From assembly GCA_949293405.1 (NCBI GenBank), contig CASFDI010000058.1:1-54465 (forward strand): a stretch of DNA of 54,465 bases. The letters are read 5' to 3'. Origin of the DNA: an uncultured bacterium (lineage in GTDB: Bacteria > Bacillota > Clostridia > Oscillospirales > CAG-272). Each line of letters opens with the position of its first letter. Positions within the stretch are counted from its first letter, which is position 1. The translations under genes and the position numbers were made by a program. This document shows, piece after piece, positions 8,799 through 17,617 of this stretch. The notes beneath the pieces are model-generated. The model saw only the letters and a list, made by a program, of their open reading frames with translations, was not told the origin of the DNA and searched no databases.

Positions 8799-10283
8799 TT
8801 ATTTATGATACAGTTTTTTGGTCTGGTAGACCGGTTCGCATGTCAGGTACATGCTCAGTTTGCGGAAGATAGAGTCATCGACCTGGGAGAGGATCACCGA
8901 GGAGTGGGCCTCGCAGCATCTGAGCTTTTCAAGCTGCTTTATGGCGAGAGCGGCAGGTTCGCTTGTAACTGCGCTGATCGAGAGGGCAAGCAGCACCTCG
9001 TCGGTATGAAGTCGGGGATTGTGATTGCCCAGGTGATTGACCTTCAGGTCCTGAATGGGTTCGATGGTGGCCGGGGAAATCAGGTGAATGCTGTCCGGTA
9101 TGTTGCCCAGCACTTTAAGCGCATTGAGCAGGGCGGCGGAAGAGGCGCCGAGAAGCGAGGATGTTTTGCCCGTCACGACTGTTCCGTCGGGCAATTGAAT
9201 TGCGGTTGCGGGCGCGCCGGTCTGCTCCGCACATGCGAGCGCCGCTCCCACGACCGGTCGGTTGTTTACATCAACCTGTGCCTGTTTCATCAGCAGTTCC
9301 GCCTTGTAGACCGCTTCCTCCTCACCATGTCCGCTGCGCAGGCTGCATCGGGTCTGGTAGTAGCGCCGGATGATCTCCTGGCGGGATGCATCAGAGACTG
9401 CCTCGTCATCAAAAATGCAGAATCCGGCCATGTTGACCCCCATGTCAGTGGGAGATTTGTATGGGCTTTCGCCGGCGATCTTTTCAAAAATGGTGTTGAG
9501 AACCGGGAAAATTTCCACATCGCGGTTGTAGTTGACCGCGGTTTCACCGTAAGCTTCCAGATGAAACGGATCAATCATGTTCACATCGTTGAGGTCAGCG
9601 GTTGCAGCCTCATACGCCAGGTTGACCGGATGTTTGAGCGGAAGATTCCAGATAGGGAAGGTTTCAAATTTCGCGTAGCCTGCTTTGATGCCGCGTTTGT
9701 ATTCGTGGTACAGCTGGGACAGGCAGGTTGCCATCTTGCCGCTGCCGGGGCCGGGCGCAGTTACCACCACCAGCGGGCGGGTGGTTTCGATATATTCGTT
9801 CTTGCCGTATCCTTCGTCGCTGACAATCAAGGGGATGTTGCTGGGATAGCCTGCGATCGGGTAGTGCAGATAGGTGCGGATCTTCAGGTTTTCGAGCCGC
9901 TTGCGGAAAGCGCCGGCGGCGGGCTGACCGGAATACTGCGCTATCACGACACTGCCGACATACAAGCCGATACTGCGGAATGCATCGATCAGGCGCAACA
10001 CATCCATGTCATATGTAATACCCAGATCTCCGCGCACCTTATTTTTCTCAATATCTGCGGCATTGATGACAATGACGATTTCTGCGGAATCTTTCATCTG
10101 CATCAGCATTTTAATCTTGCTGTCAGGTGCAAATCCGGGGAGTACACGCGATGCATGAAAATCGTCAAACAGCTTCCCGCCGAATTCCAGATACAGTTTG
10201 TTGTCAAACTGTGCGATACGATCACGGATATGCTGCGACTGCAACGCCAGGTATTTTTCATTGTCAAAGCCGATCCGATGCAT
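8799..10283 (-). CDS. DUF1846 (UPF0371) family protein
   Basis: 494 residues, the usual length for this family, which has solved structures but no agreed function. Recognisable blocks: the N-terminal IGFDNEKYLALQ, FDNKLYLEFGGKLFDD, a P-loop-like APGPGSGKMATCLSQLYHEY near residue 180, NMIDPFHLEAYG, and LGNHNPRLHTDEVLLALS near the C-terminus. The P-loop-like segment suggests nucleotide or phosphate binding. ATG 10283 is preferred to the in-frame ATG 10292, which is only 2 bases from GGGAGG; 10283 has 11 bases and gives the family N-terminus. It is monocistronic behind its own promoter. Confidence 0.88.
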   Translation of the reverse strand: MHRIGFDNEKYLALQSQHIRDRIAQFDNKLYLEFGGKLFDDFHASRVLPGFAPDSKIKMLMQMKDSAEIVIVINAADIEKNKVRGDLGITYDMDVLRLIDAFRSIGLYVGSVVIAQYSGQPAAGAFRKRLENLKIRTYLHYPIAGYPSNIPLIVSDEGYGKNEYIETTRPLVVVTAPGPGSGKMATCLSQLYHEYKRGIKAGYAKFETFPIWNLPLKHPVNLAYEAATADLNDVNMIDPFHLEAYGETAVNYNRDVEIFPVLNTIFEKIAGESPYKSPTDMGVNMAGFCIFDDEAVSDASRQEIIRRYYQTRCSLRSGHGEEEAVYKAELLMKQAQVDVNNRPVVGAALACAEQTGAPATAIQLPDGTVVTGKTSSLLGASSAALLNALKVLGNIPDSIHLISPATIEPIQDLKVNHLGNHNPRLHTDEVLLALSISAVTSEPAALAIKQLEKLRCCEAHSSVILSQVDDSIFRKLSMYLTCEPVYQTKKLYHK

Positions 10284-10322
10284 GATTTCCATATCCTCCC
10301 CTTATTCTTAAAACACTCTATT

Positions 10323-10351
10323 ATTATACCGTTTTTCGACAGTTTTGGCAA
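10323..10351 (-). promoter_or_regulatory. Promoter of the DUF1846 gene
   Basis: On the minus strand TTGCCA (10346-10351), 17-base spacer, TATAAT (10323-10328), 40 bases upstream of the start. Confidence 0.75.
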
Positions 10352-10423
10352 GTGGAAAACGGCACTTTCCCGCAAAAACTTTCCACAGGGGAGGTGCGGC
10401 ACCCCTTTTGACCTGCACGCAGG

Positions 10424-10462
10424 AAAAAAAGCGGCAGACCGGCAGAACTCTGCCAGTCTGCC
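10424..10462 (-). terminator. Terminator of the metG-tatD operon
   Basis: GGCAGACCGGCAGA (10433-10446) pairs with TCTGCCAGTCTGCC (10449-10462) with one mismatch or wobble. On the minus strand it is followed by seven T. It lies about 120 bases past the tatD stop. Confidence 0.82.
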
Positions 10463-10580
10463 GGCGATCCAATATGCGGCAGGTGGGGTATCGGTTTGAT
10501 TCATTCGGAACCGCGCTGGGAAGAGAAACGGAGTGTTCCGGTTTCTTCCTGCAAGATTGGGGAACATCCTGTTCTGTCCT

Positions 10581-11378
10581 TTACAGAATGGGCGGCAGGC
10601 CGAAGAAGCGACAGGCATTTTCCGCAGTGAGCGCGGCGCAGGCCTGCGGTGAAATGCCGCGGATCTGTGCCAGTGCGGCGTTGGTATAGGAGAGGTAGCC
10701 TGAGTGGTTGAGTTCGCCGCGGTGCGGATGAGGCGTCAGATACGGGCAGTCGGTCTCCATCAGCAGTCTGGATTCGGGGACGACAGCAGCCGCTTCTGCG
10801 ACCCGGCGTGCATTGCGGAAGGTGACTGTACCGGAGAAGGAAATATAGAACCCCATGCGGCACAGTTCTTTCACCATTTCCGCACTGCCACTGTAACTGT
10901 GCAGAACGCCGCGCACACCCGGACGGGCGTGCAGCGCGGTCAGAATGTCCCCGTGTGCTTCCCGGTCATGAATCACCACCGGCAGATCAAGCGAACGGGC
11001 CAGTTCCAGCTGATCATGCAGATAAGCCTGCTGAATATCCCGATTGGTATCCGGGTAGTGATAATCCAGACCGATCTCACCAAGCGCGACCGCCTTGGAT
11101 GCGGGGGCAGTCAGCAGGGTACGCAGGTCATCCAGCACATCTGCCCGGGCTTCTGTCAGATGCTGGCAGTCACTGGGATGAATGCCCAGGGCGGTATACA
11201 TGTGTGTATAGCGCGCGGCCTGCGTGATCGCCGCACGGCAGGTCTGCGGATCGGTTCCCACATTGACGATTGCACAGACCGACCCGGCAAACAGGGTTGC
11301 CGGGTCGGCATCGGGACCGCCTGCGCCGTCGGCAAGACGGCTGTCCCAGTAATGCGCATGGGTATCAAAATACCGCAT
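10581..11378 (-). CDS. tatD: TatD family metal-dependent DNase
   Basis: 265-residue TIM-barrel hydrolase with the metal and active-site signatures in order: FDTHAHY (4-10), GEIGLDYHYPD, HDREAHGD, LHSYSGS and METDCPYLTPHPHRGELNHS. TatD proteins act as 3'-5' exonucleases and Mg-dependent DNases linked to DNA repair. Its ATG overlaps the metG stop by one base (TGATG), implying translational coupling. The metG-tatD arrangement is conserved in Firmicutes, where tatD (YabD) follows metG. Length and motifs are complete. Confidence 0.93.
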   Translation of the reverse strand: MRYFDTHAHYWDSRLADGAGGPDADPATLFAGSVCAIVNVGTDPQTCRAAITQAARYTHMYTALGIHPSDCQHLTEARADVLDDLRTLLTAPASKAVALGEIGLDYHYPDTNRDIQQAYLHDQLELARSLDLPVVIHDREAHGDILTALHARPGVRGVLHSYSGSAEMVKELCRMGFYISFSGTVTFRNARRVAEAAAVVPESRLLMETDCPYLTPHPHRGELNHSGYLSYTNAALAQIRGISPQACAALTAENACRFFGLPPIL

Positions 11379-13318
11379 CAGTGAATACGGTCACCAAGCG
11401 GTGTTTCCGGATCCAGAAATACCACCCGGACGGTCTCCTCACCCGATGCCAGCAGCATGCCGCGGCTCTCTACGCCGCACAGAACGGCCGGTTTGAGGTT
11501 CGTGACTACCATTACCTTCTTGCCGACCAGATCTTCCGGACGGTAGAATTTCGCAATTCCGGACACCACACAGCGCTTCTCATATCCAAGGTCAACCGTC
11601 AGTTTCAGCAGTTTCTTTGCTTTCGGAACCGGTTCGGCGCTCAGAATTCTGGCAGCACGCAACTCCACTCCTGCGAAATAATCGATTCCGATTTCTGCTT
11701 CGTGTTCAGGCTCCGGGATTGCTGTTTCAGGTTCCCCAGCCTTGTGGGCTGCGGCAACTTCTTCCATCAGTTTCTTTTCATCAATGCGGGCAAACAGGGG
11801 AGAAGCCTCGCCCAGATGCTTGCCGCTCTCCAGCGCGCCGAAAGAGGAACAGGTGTCATAAGCGGTTCTGTCGGTATTCAACTGGGCAAAAATCTTGTCG
11901 GCGGTTGAAGGCATGAAGGGAGTCAGCAATACGGCAGCCTGGCGGATGGTTTCCAGCAGGCTGTAGAGTACGGTGCCCAGCCGGTCCCGGTTCGCAGGAT
12001 CTTTCGCCAGGGTCCAGGGTGTTGTTTCGTCGATATATTTGTTGGCGCGGCGCAGCATGGTGAAAATGCTGTCCAGAGCGTCGGCAATATGGTAGTGCTC
12101 CATGCAGTCGCCCGATACGGACACTGCCTGAGCAACCGCCTGCCGCAGCTGTTCATCCAGCGGGTCAGAGGTGCCTGGGGCGGGAACGATGCCGTCAAAA
12201 TACTTGACCGTCATGGCATGCGTGCGGCTGACCAGGTTGCCAAGGTTGTTGGCAAGGTCGGTATTGTAACGGTTAATAATGCTCTCATAAGTGATCGAAC
12301 CGTCATTGGCATACGGCATCTCGGCAAGTGCATAGTAACGCACCCCGTCTGCCGTGAAATATTGCGCCAGCTCATCCGCATAAACTACATTTCCGCGCGA
12401 CTTGCTCATCTTGTCGGCACCGAAATTGAACCAGGGATGCCCGAAAACTTTCCGGGGCAGAGGCAGCCCCAGCGCCATCAGGAAGATGGGCCAGTAAATG
12501 GTGTGAAAGCGCAGAATATCCTTGCCGATAATATGGACATCCGCGGGCCACCAGTGCCGGAAGGTCTCGCTCTGCTGCTCATAGGGAAGGTCGGGATCGT
12601 ATCCCAGCGCAGTAATATAGTTGACCAGAGCATCCAGCCACACATACACCACATGCTTGTCATCAAAATCCACCGGCACGCCCCACTTGAAAGAGGTGCG
12701 CGATACGCACAGATCCTGCAGACCGGCCTTCAGGAAGTTGTTGACCATTTCGCGTTTGCGTGATTCGGGCTCGATGAATTCAGGATGCTCGTCTATATAT
12801 TTCATGAGTTGCGGGGCATATTTGGACATTTTGAAGAAGTAGGCTTCTTCACGCGCCTGGGTAACCGGCCGGCCGCAGTCGGGGCATTTTCCGTCCACAA
12901 CCTGTGTTTCTGTGAAAAAGGCTTCGCAGGGCGTGCAGTACCAGCCTTCGTAATATCCCTTGTAGATGTCGCCCTGTTCATAAAATCTGCGGAAAATCTT
13001 CTGCACGGCGCGCTGATGACCCGGTTCGGTCGTGCGGATAAAGCGGTCGTAACTGCTGCCCATCAGATCCCACACTTCACGGATCTGTGCGGCGACGCCG
13101 TCCACATAAGCCTGCGGCGTAACCCCCGCTTCCTCGGCGAGCAATTCAATTTTCTGTCCGTGCTCGTCTGTACCGGTGCAGAAATAAACATCTTCACCGC
13201 GCTGCCTGTGAAAACGCGCCAGCGCATCGGTCATGATGACCTCATAGGTGTTCCCGAAATGGGGCTTGCGCGATGCATATGCAATTGCGGTGGTGATGTA
13301 GAACTTTTTACGATCCAT
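11378..13318 (-). CDS. metG: Methionyl-tRNA synthetase
   Basis: 646-residue class I aminoacyl-tRNA synthetase charging tRNA-Met. The ATP-binding motif is H20-F-G-N23 rather than HIGH, a variation I recall from other clostridial MetRS. KMSKS is intact at 303-307. One zinc knuckle is visible: C128/C131 and C145/C148. Residues ~545-646 form the C-terminal EMAP-II/OB tRNA-binding domain (FAGVELRAARILSAEPVPKA, VVSGIAKFY). GAGGAGG lies 6 bases before ATG 13318. First gene of the operon with tatD. Confidence 0.97.
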   Translation of the reverse strand: MDRKKFYITTAIAYASRKPHFGNTYEVIMTDALARFHRQRGEDVYFCTGTDEHGQKIELLAEEAGVTPQAYVDGVAAQIREVWDLMGSSYDRFIRTTEPGHQRAVQKIFRRFYEQGDIYKGYYEGWYCTPCEAFFTETQVVDGKCPDCGRPVTQAREEAYFFKMSKYAPQLMKYIDEHPEFIEPESRKREMVNNFLKAGLQDLCVSRTSFKWGVPVDFDDKHVVYVWLDALVNYITALGYDPDLPYEQQSETFRHWWPADVHIIGKDILRFHTIYWPIFLMALGLPLPRKVFGHPWFNFGADKMSKSRGNVVYADELAQYFTADGVRYYALAEMPYANDGSITYESIINRYNTDLANNLGNLVSRTHAMTVKYFDGIVPAPGTSDPLDEQLRQAVAQAVSVSGDCMEHYHIADALDSIFTMLRRANKYIDETTPWTLAKDPANRDRLGTVLYSLLETIRQAAVLLTPFMPSTADKIFAQLNTDRTAYDTCSSFGALESGKHLGEASPLFARIDEKKLMEEVAAAHKAGEPETAIPEPEHEAEIGIDYFAGVELRAARILSAEPVPKAKKLLKLTVDLGYEKRCVVSGIAKFYRPEDLVGKKVMVVTNLKPAVLCGVESRGMLLASGEETVRVVFLDPETPLGDRIH

Positions 13319-13670
13319 TGCAACCTCCTCGTACCCGACGGGCGGATGGAACCCGCGGTACAGTCTTTACCTGTTGATTATATTATTATACCACAGCTTT
13401 GCCGCTTTGACAAGTTTTTTATTTGCCGGGCGGAAAGTGTCTGAGCGGCGGTTTTCGGGAGATCTTCAGCAGACGGTTTTGCGTCTGTACAACGAACCGA
13501 CTGCGGAGGCTGCTGTATTATGAGAATGCGGGGAATCCATGGTCACAGGATCTCCGGGATGCGCAGGCCATGGGGTGCAGGAATTCCGGAATCCCTGCGG
13601 CATGGGCTGAATCATGCATGCTTCACCGTCCGCTGTGGTCTGAAGACCCGGGGAAGTTATTCTGCATGGA
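13319..13670. other. 352-base gap between metG and the ABC exporter
   Basis: The right-hand ~100 bases next to metG carry its ribosome site and promoter. From 13430 to 13670 I see no gene with start, ribosome site and family resemblance. Two short rightward frames here run into the antisense of the ABC exporter and look like noise. It may be decayed sequence or the 3' region of the leftward exporter transcript. Confidence 0.5.
13385..13413 (-). promoter_or_regulatory. metG promoter
   Basis: On the minus strand TTGTCA (13408-13413), 17-base spacer, TATAAT (13385-13390), 66 bases upstream of metG. No T-box leader precedes this synthetase gene. Confidence 0.78.
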
Positions 13671-15569
13671 TTACGATGCCGCCCCGTCCGCTGCGCCTTC
13701 GCGCCGCTGTGTCATGCCGTCCCACCCCTGTTCATATTTGCTCGCCTGAACGGTGAAGAGCGTGTGATATCTTCCGCCCAATGCCATCAGTTCTGCATGG
13801 GTCCCCTGTTCCACCACGCGCCCGTCTTCCATGACTACAATCTTGTCTGAGGAGACCGCGCTTGAGAGACGGTGAGAGACAAACAGGGTGGTCTTTCCTC
13901 CAGACAGGCCGGTGAATTCGTTATATATTTCGTTTTCGGCGATCGGGTCCAGCGCGGCGGTCGGTTCGTCCAGAATCAGAATGTCACTTTCACCGTAGAA
14001 AGCACGCGCAATGGCCACTTTCTGCCACTGGCCGCCGGACAGATCGGTCCCGTTTTTCATAAAGGAGCGGGTCAGGGGTGTATCAAACTGTTCGGGCATG
14101 CGTTCAATGAATTCCTCGGCGTTTGCGGAATGAGCGGCGGAACGGATTTCTTCTTCCCGGTAGGTGCGCCGCACATCACCGAAATGAATATTTTCTCCCA
14201 CGCTGTAAGCATACCTGCCGAAGTCCTGGAAAATGATCCCGTACAGCGGATACAGATCGGTGAGCGCATAATCCCTGATATCCCGGCCGTCAAGCAGAAT
14301 CTGTCCTTCGGTCGGGTCGTAGAGGCGTGTCATCAGTTTGATCAGTGTGGTTTTTCCGGCGCCGTTGAGTCCCACCAGCGTCACATTTTCGCCAGGCTCA
14401 AAAACCAGGTCAATATGACTGAGCACATCGCGCGTGCCGCCGGGATAACGGAAACTCACATCCCGGAATTCAATCCGATGGCCGCAGCCGCGTGTCGGCG
14501 GCGGACACGGCAGAGCAGGCGACTGGATATGCGGTTCCTCTTTGAGAAAAGCAATCAGGTTGTCAATAAACAAAGTTCCTTCATAAATGGTGGCAGAATT
14601 GGTGATCAGCGTATTGATCTCATTTGCAACCGTGGTGAGGGCGGAAGTGTAGAGGGTGAAGTCACCGATCAGAAAAGCGCCTGTGAGAACTTTTCCGACG
14701 ATGAACACATAGCACGAAAAATTCACTGCAACTGAGCACAGCATGCATACGGTCTGCCACAGGTTCTCGCGTATGATCAGACGGCGCAATCCGGAAAAAT
14801 AGCGGGCAAAGGCCTGCTTGTAACTGCCGATGAAGGTATCGGTCAGACCGAAAATCCGCACCTCTTTGGCAATGTCCCGGTTGACTGCACGGTCGGCATA
14901 GTAATTCATCTCCCGGCGCTGGGTGCTGCGGTTTTTGACATACTGTGCGTTTTTCTTGCGGTAGACAAAGTTGACCACTGCGGACGGAACGGTCACCGCT
15001 ACCACGGCAAGCGCTGCGACCGGCATGGCGCTTGCCAGGATGGTCAGATAGGAAACCATCGAAATACAGGTTGAGATCACCGTGAAGGTATTGCTCAGAA
15101 TGGTAATGGGGCGGGTACCGGCTTCACGGTTTGCGTTTTCCAGTTTCTCATAAAATTCAGGGGTGTCATAGGAGGAGATGTCGATCTGCCTGGATTTTTC
15201 AAGTATTTTAATCTTTACCGTCTTCACGACCTGCTCCCCTGTGATCCGGGAGGTATAGTTCGACAGCCGACCGGCCATGCGTGAGAGCATGCGGAATACG
15301 AACAGGAAAATCACCAGACGCAGCAGACCGCTCGCAATCAGGTCGGCAGTCCCGGCACCCTGTGCCGTATCGACGGCACTCTGCTGCAATGTGTTGATCA
15401 GCGACTGTGAGATCAGCGATGATATGACCGGTACTACGCCCTGTATCACCGCAATCAGCAGCATCAGGATCAGTGCGACGGGATTGGTGAGCAGCACCAG
15501 GTAAAACGAATAGAAAAAGCGATAGCAGAACAGTCCTGCTTGTTGCAGCGGTTTTCCGGCTCGCGACAT
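13671..15569 (-). CDS. ABC exporter, fused permease and ATPase
   Basis: 632-residue half-transporter. Residues ~1-330 hold about six membrane helices (first strong ones FYLVLLTNPVALILMLLIAV and VPVISSLISQSLI). The nucleotide-binding domain follows: Walker A GLNGAGKTT, Q-loop FQDFGRY, signature LSGGQ, Walker B ILILDEPTAALD, H-loop SHRLSS. It likely pumps a lipid, peptide or drug; the substrate is not predictable. ATG 15569 has AAGGAG 9 bases upstream; a GTG at 15608 is in frame but lacks a ribosome site. Exporters like this often work as heterodimers, but no partner is adjacent. It is divergent from a LysR regulator 146 bases away, which may control it. Confidence 0.88.
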   Translation of the reverse strand: MSRAGKPLQQAGLFCYRFFYSFYLVLLTNPVALILMLLIAVIQGVVPVISSLISQSLINTLQQSAVDTAQGAGTADLIASGLLRLVIFLFVFRMLSRMAGRLSNYTSRITGEQVVKTVKIKILEKSRQIDISSYDTPEFYEKLENANREAGTRPITILSNTFTVISTCISMVSYLTILASAMPVAALAVVAVTVPSAVVNFVYRKKNAQYVKNRSTQRREMNYYADRAVNRDIAKEVRIFGLTDTFIGSYKQAFARYFSGLRRLIIRENLWQTVCMLCSVAVNFSCYVFIVGKVLTGAFLIGDFTLYTSALTTVANEINTLITNSATIYEGTLFIDNLIAFLKEEPHIQSPALPCPPPTRGCGHRIEFRDVSFRYPGGTRDVLSHIDLVFEPGENVTLVGLNGAGKTTLIKLMTRLYDPTEGQILLDGRDIRDYALTDLYPLYGIIFQDFGRYAYSVGENIHFGDVRRTYREEEIRSAAHSANAEEFIERMPEQFDTPLTRSFMKNGTDLSGGQWQKVAIARAFYGESDILILDEPTAALDPIAENEIYNEFTGLSGGKTTLFVSHRLSSAVSSDKIVVMEDGRVVEQGTHAELMALGGRYHTLFTVQASKYEQGWDGMTQRREGAADGAAS

Positions 15570-15635
15570 GACCGAAACTCTCCTTTCACATTCCACAGCG
15601 GAAGTCACCCTTTTTTTCTCATTTTAGCAGAGAAT

Positions 15636-15664
15636 TTGACAAAAGTAAATTCATATGTTATAAT
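15636..15664 (+). promoter_or_regulatory. Consensus promoter of the lysR gene
   Basis: TTGACA (15636-15641), 17-base spacer and TATAAT (15659-15664), also with an extended -10 TG. An exceptionally strong promoter for a regulator, so it may be held down by autorepression. Confidence 0.8.
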
Positions 15665-15715
15665 GATAAACATAAAAATAATTTATATTAATACAGGCGA
15701 TGCGCCGGAGGATCT

Positions 15716-16630
15716 ATGACACTGAAACACTTTTCGGTTTTCTGTACAGTGTATTCTTATCTGAGCTTTACTGAAGCGGCAGCGCATCTTGGAATGACGC
15801 AGCCGGCGGTCAGTATTGCCGTCAAGGATATGGAAGAACATTACGGGACTGTTTTTTTCGTGCGCACCCGCAGGCGTCTGACGGTCACGGCGGACGGGCA
15901 GAAGATGTACCGGTTTGCTTGTGCGGCGTTGCGTGCGGCACAAGCGGCGGAGGAAGGATTCTCTGCAGAGTGTCAGCGGTCTGCCGTACGCATCGGGAGC
16001 AATGTCACCAGTGCTTCTTCATTCTTTTCGAAACTGGTTTTCCGGTATATCCGGGAACATCCGGCGCAGCAGGTGTATTTCTGCGTGAACAACTCTTCGG
16101 TTATTGAGTCGGGAATCTGCAACCGGGAACTGGATATCGGGATGAGCGATCTGCCTGCCCGGAGCGATGAGGTGTATGCATTTCCGGTGACTACGGAGCA
16201 GATGTGTCTGTTGTGCGCACCTGAATTTTTCGGAACCATCCGCGAACCGGTTACGCCCGAGCGTCTGATCACCTATCCTCTGCTGCTGAGCGAGGCGGGC
16301 AGCGGCAGCAGGGAATGCTTTGATGCCGCGCTGGCAGGTTTCGGACTGCGCGCAAATGCGCTCATGGAAAGTACCAACAACACCCTTCTGCTGTCTGCAG
16401 CAAGAAACGGCCTGGGCATTCTGGTTCTGCCGCGCAACGCGGCCCGTTCGCAGATCAAAAACGGGGTACTCAGGGAAATCCCGGTTGAAGGTCTGAATAT
16501 GGAAAAGCGCCAGTATTTTATCCTGCGCAAAGACACCGAACCATCCGATGCTGCGCTGGAACTGATCGGCAAGATCAGTGCGCTTTTTCCGGATTCTGCA
16601 CTGGCAAGAAACTTTCAGAAGGAGCGCTGA
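15716..16630 (+). CDS. LysR family transcriptional regulator
   Basis: 304 residues, standard for the family. The N-terminal winged helix-turn-helix is clear (LKHFSVFCTVYSYLSFTEAA followed by HLGMTQPAVSIAVKDME, residues 3-42). The substrate-binding domain spans ~88-295 with the typical IGSN start and LGILVLPR near residue 240. The co-inducer is unknown. ATG 15716 follows GGAGG. LysR proteins usually regulate the divergent neighbour and themselves, so the ABC exporter is the first candidate target. It ends at a 46-base perfect palindrome shared with convergent trxB. Confidence 0.92.
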   Translation: MTLKHFSVFCTVYSYLSFTEAAAHLGMTQPAVSIAVKDMEEHYGTVFFVRTRRRLTVTADGQKMYRFACAALRAAQAAEEGFSAECQRSAVRIGSNVTSASSFFSKLVFRYIREHPAQQVYFCVNNSSVIESGICNRELDIGMSDLPARSDEVYAFPVTTEQMCLLCAPEFFGTIREPVTPERLITYPLLLSEAGSGSRECFDAALAGFGLRANALMESTNNTLLLSAARNGLGILVLPRNAARSQIKNGVLREIPVEGLNMEKRQYFILRKDTEPSDAALELIGKISALFPDSALARNFQKER

Positions 16631-16631
16631 C

Positions 16632-16677
16632 GATAACGGAAAGGGCGTGCCCATATGGGCACGCCCTTTCCGTTATC
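16632..16677. terminator. 46-base perfect palindrome between lysR and trxB
   Basis: Every base from 16632 to 16654 pairs with 16655 to 16677, centred on CATATG. The core GGGCGTGCCCAT/ATGGGCACGCCC is GC-rich. It lies exactly between convergent genes and most likely ends both transcripts, although neither side has a long T run. Confidence 0.75.
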
Positions 16678-16681
16678 CGGA

Positions 16682-17596
16682 TCAGTTTGCATCTGTGATA
16701 CTGTCTGCATAGCGGCATGCGGCAAGCGCCGCCACTGTGCCGTCTGCTGCGGCTGTTGTAAGCTGGCGGATGGATTTCGTCCTGCAGTCCCCAGCGGCGA
16801 AAATGCCCGGTGTACGGGTCAGACAATCTTCTCCCGCCACAATATAGCCGGTTTCGTCAAGATCCGCCACATTGCGGAACGCTTCATTTTCAGGAGCCAT
16901 TCCCACCGCGATGAACAGCCCTGCAACCGGCAATTCCCGCGATCCTTCCGGGGTATTCACACGGATGCCGTTCAGCGCTTTGTCGCCCAGCAGGGCGGAG
17001 ACAGTGGCATTCAGGACGAAGGTGACATTCTCGTGTTGGCGCAATTGCTGTGCCAGGCGTTCCTCACCGCGGAAGGAGGCTCTGCGATGAATCAGATAGA
17101 CGCGTTCACAGCCTGCTGCCAGAAACAGCGCGTCCTGCAGCGCGGCGCTGCCGCCTCCTACCACCGCGACTGTGCGTCCCTTGAAGAATGCGCCGTCGCA
17201 TACAGCGCAGTAGGATACACCCGCACCGGTCAATTCCTCTTCCCGTGGGAGTCCCAATTTCCGGTGTCTGCCGCCCGTGGCGAGAATCACAGTCTTGCCG
17301 GTGAAATCACCCGCATCGGTATGAACCGTTTTTGTTGCGCCGTCGGTTATGGAAAGCACCTTGCAGAATTCACTTTGTGCGCCGAGTGCAGTTGCCTGTT
17401 CATACAGCTTCGCGGCAAAATCGCCTCCGCTGATTTCTGCAAAACCGGGAAAGTTCTCCACCCGCGGAGACAGGGCAATCTGTCCGCCGTAAAGTTCGGA
17501 CTCCAGAAGCAGAGCGGTTTTTCCAGCGCGCCGCGCGTAAACCGCGGCGGTAAGACCGGCTGTTCCGGCCCCCACGATGATCACATCGTACAGCAT
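16682..17596 (-). CDS. trxB: Thioredoxin reductase
   Basis: 304-residue FAD/NADPH enzyme that reduces thioredoxin-like proteins. FAD motif GAGTAGL (9-15), redox-active CAVC at C130/C133 (GVSYCAVCDG), NADPH motif GGGSAA near 147, and the C-terminal FAD site GIFAAGDCRTKSIRQLTTAA. ATG 17596 has AAGGAG 6 bases upstream. It starts only 21 bases after nrdD, whose C-terminus carries a fused redoxin domain. The pair therefore looks like a dedicated electron supply to the ribonucleotide reductase (inference from order and domains). Confidence 0.94.
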   Translation of the reverse strand: MLYDVIIVGAGTAGLTAAVYARRAGKTALLLESELYGGQIALSPRVENFPGFAEISGGDFAAKLYEQATALGAQSEFCKVLSITDGATKTVHTDAGDFTGKTVILATGGRHRKLGLPREEELTGAGVSYCAVCDGAFFKGRTVAVVGGGSAALQDALFLAAGCERVYLIHRRASFRGEERLAQQLRQHENVTFVLNATVSALLGDKALNGIRVNTPEGSRELPVAGLFIAVGMAPENEAFRNVADLDETGYIVAGEDCLTRTPGIFAAGDCRTKSIRQLTTAAADGTVAALAACRYADSITDAN

Positions 17597-17617
17597 ATGG
17601 TTCTCCTTATATCAGGT

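Noticed and set aside
8805..10499. 564-residue frame antisense to the DUF1846 gene
   Set aside because: Shadow of the real gene; composition is His/Gln/Phe-rich as typical of antisense frames.
10345..10689. Rightward frame between the DUF1846 and tatD genes
   Set aside because: Overlaps the metG-tatD terminator and antisense of tatD; no supporting signals.
11378..13318. Loss of the HIGH motif in MetRS as evidence of inactivation
   Set aside because: HFGN resembles the HIGN form I recall in other clostridial MetRS, and KMSKS and zinc ligands are intact.
13423..13756. Short rightward frames between metG and the ABC exporter
   Set aside because: No ribosome site, no family resemblance, and they run into the antisense of the exporter C-terminus.
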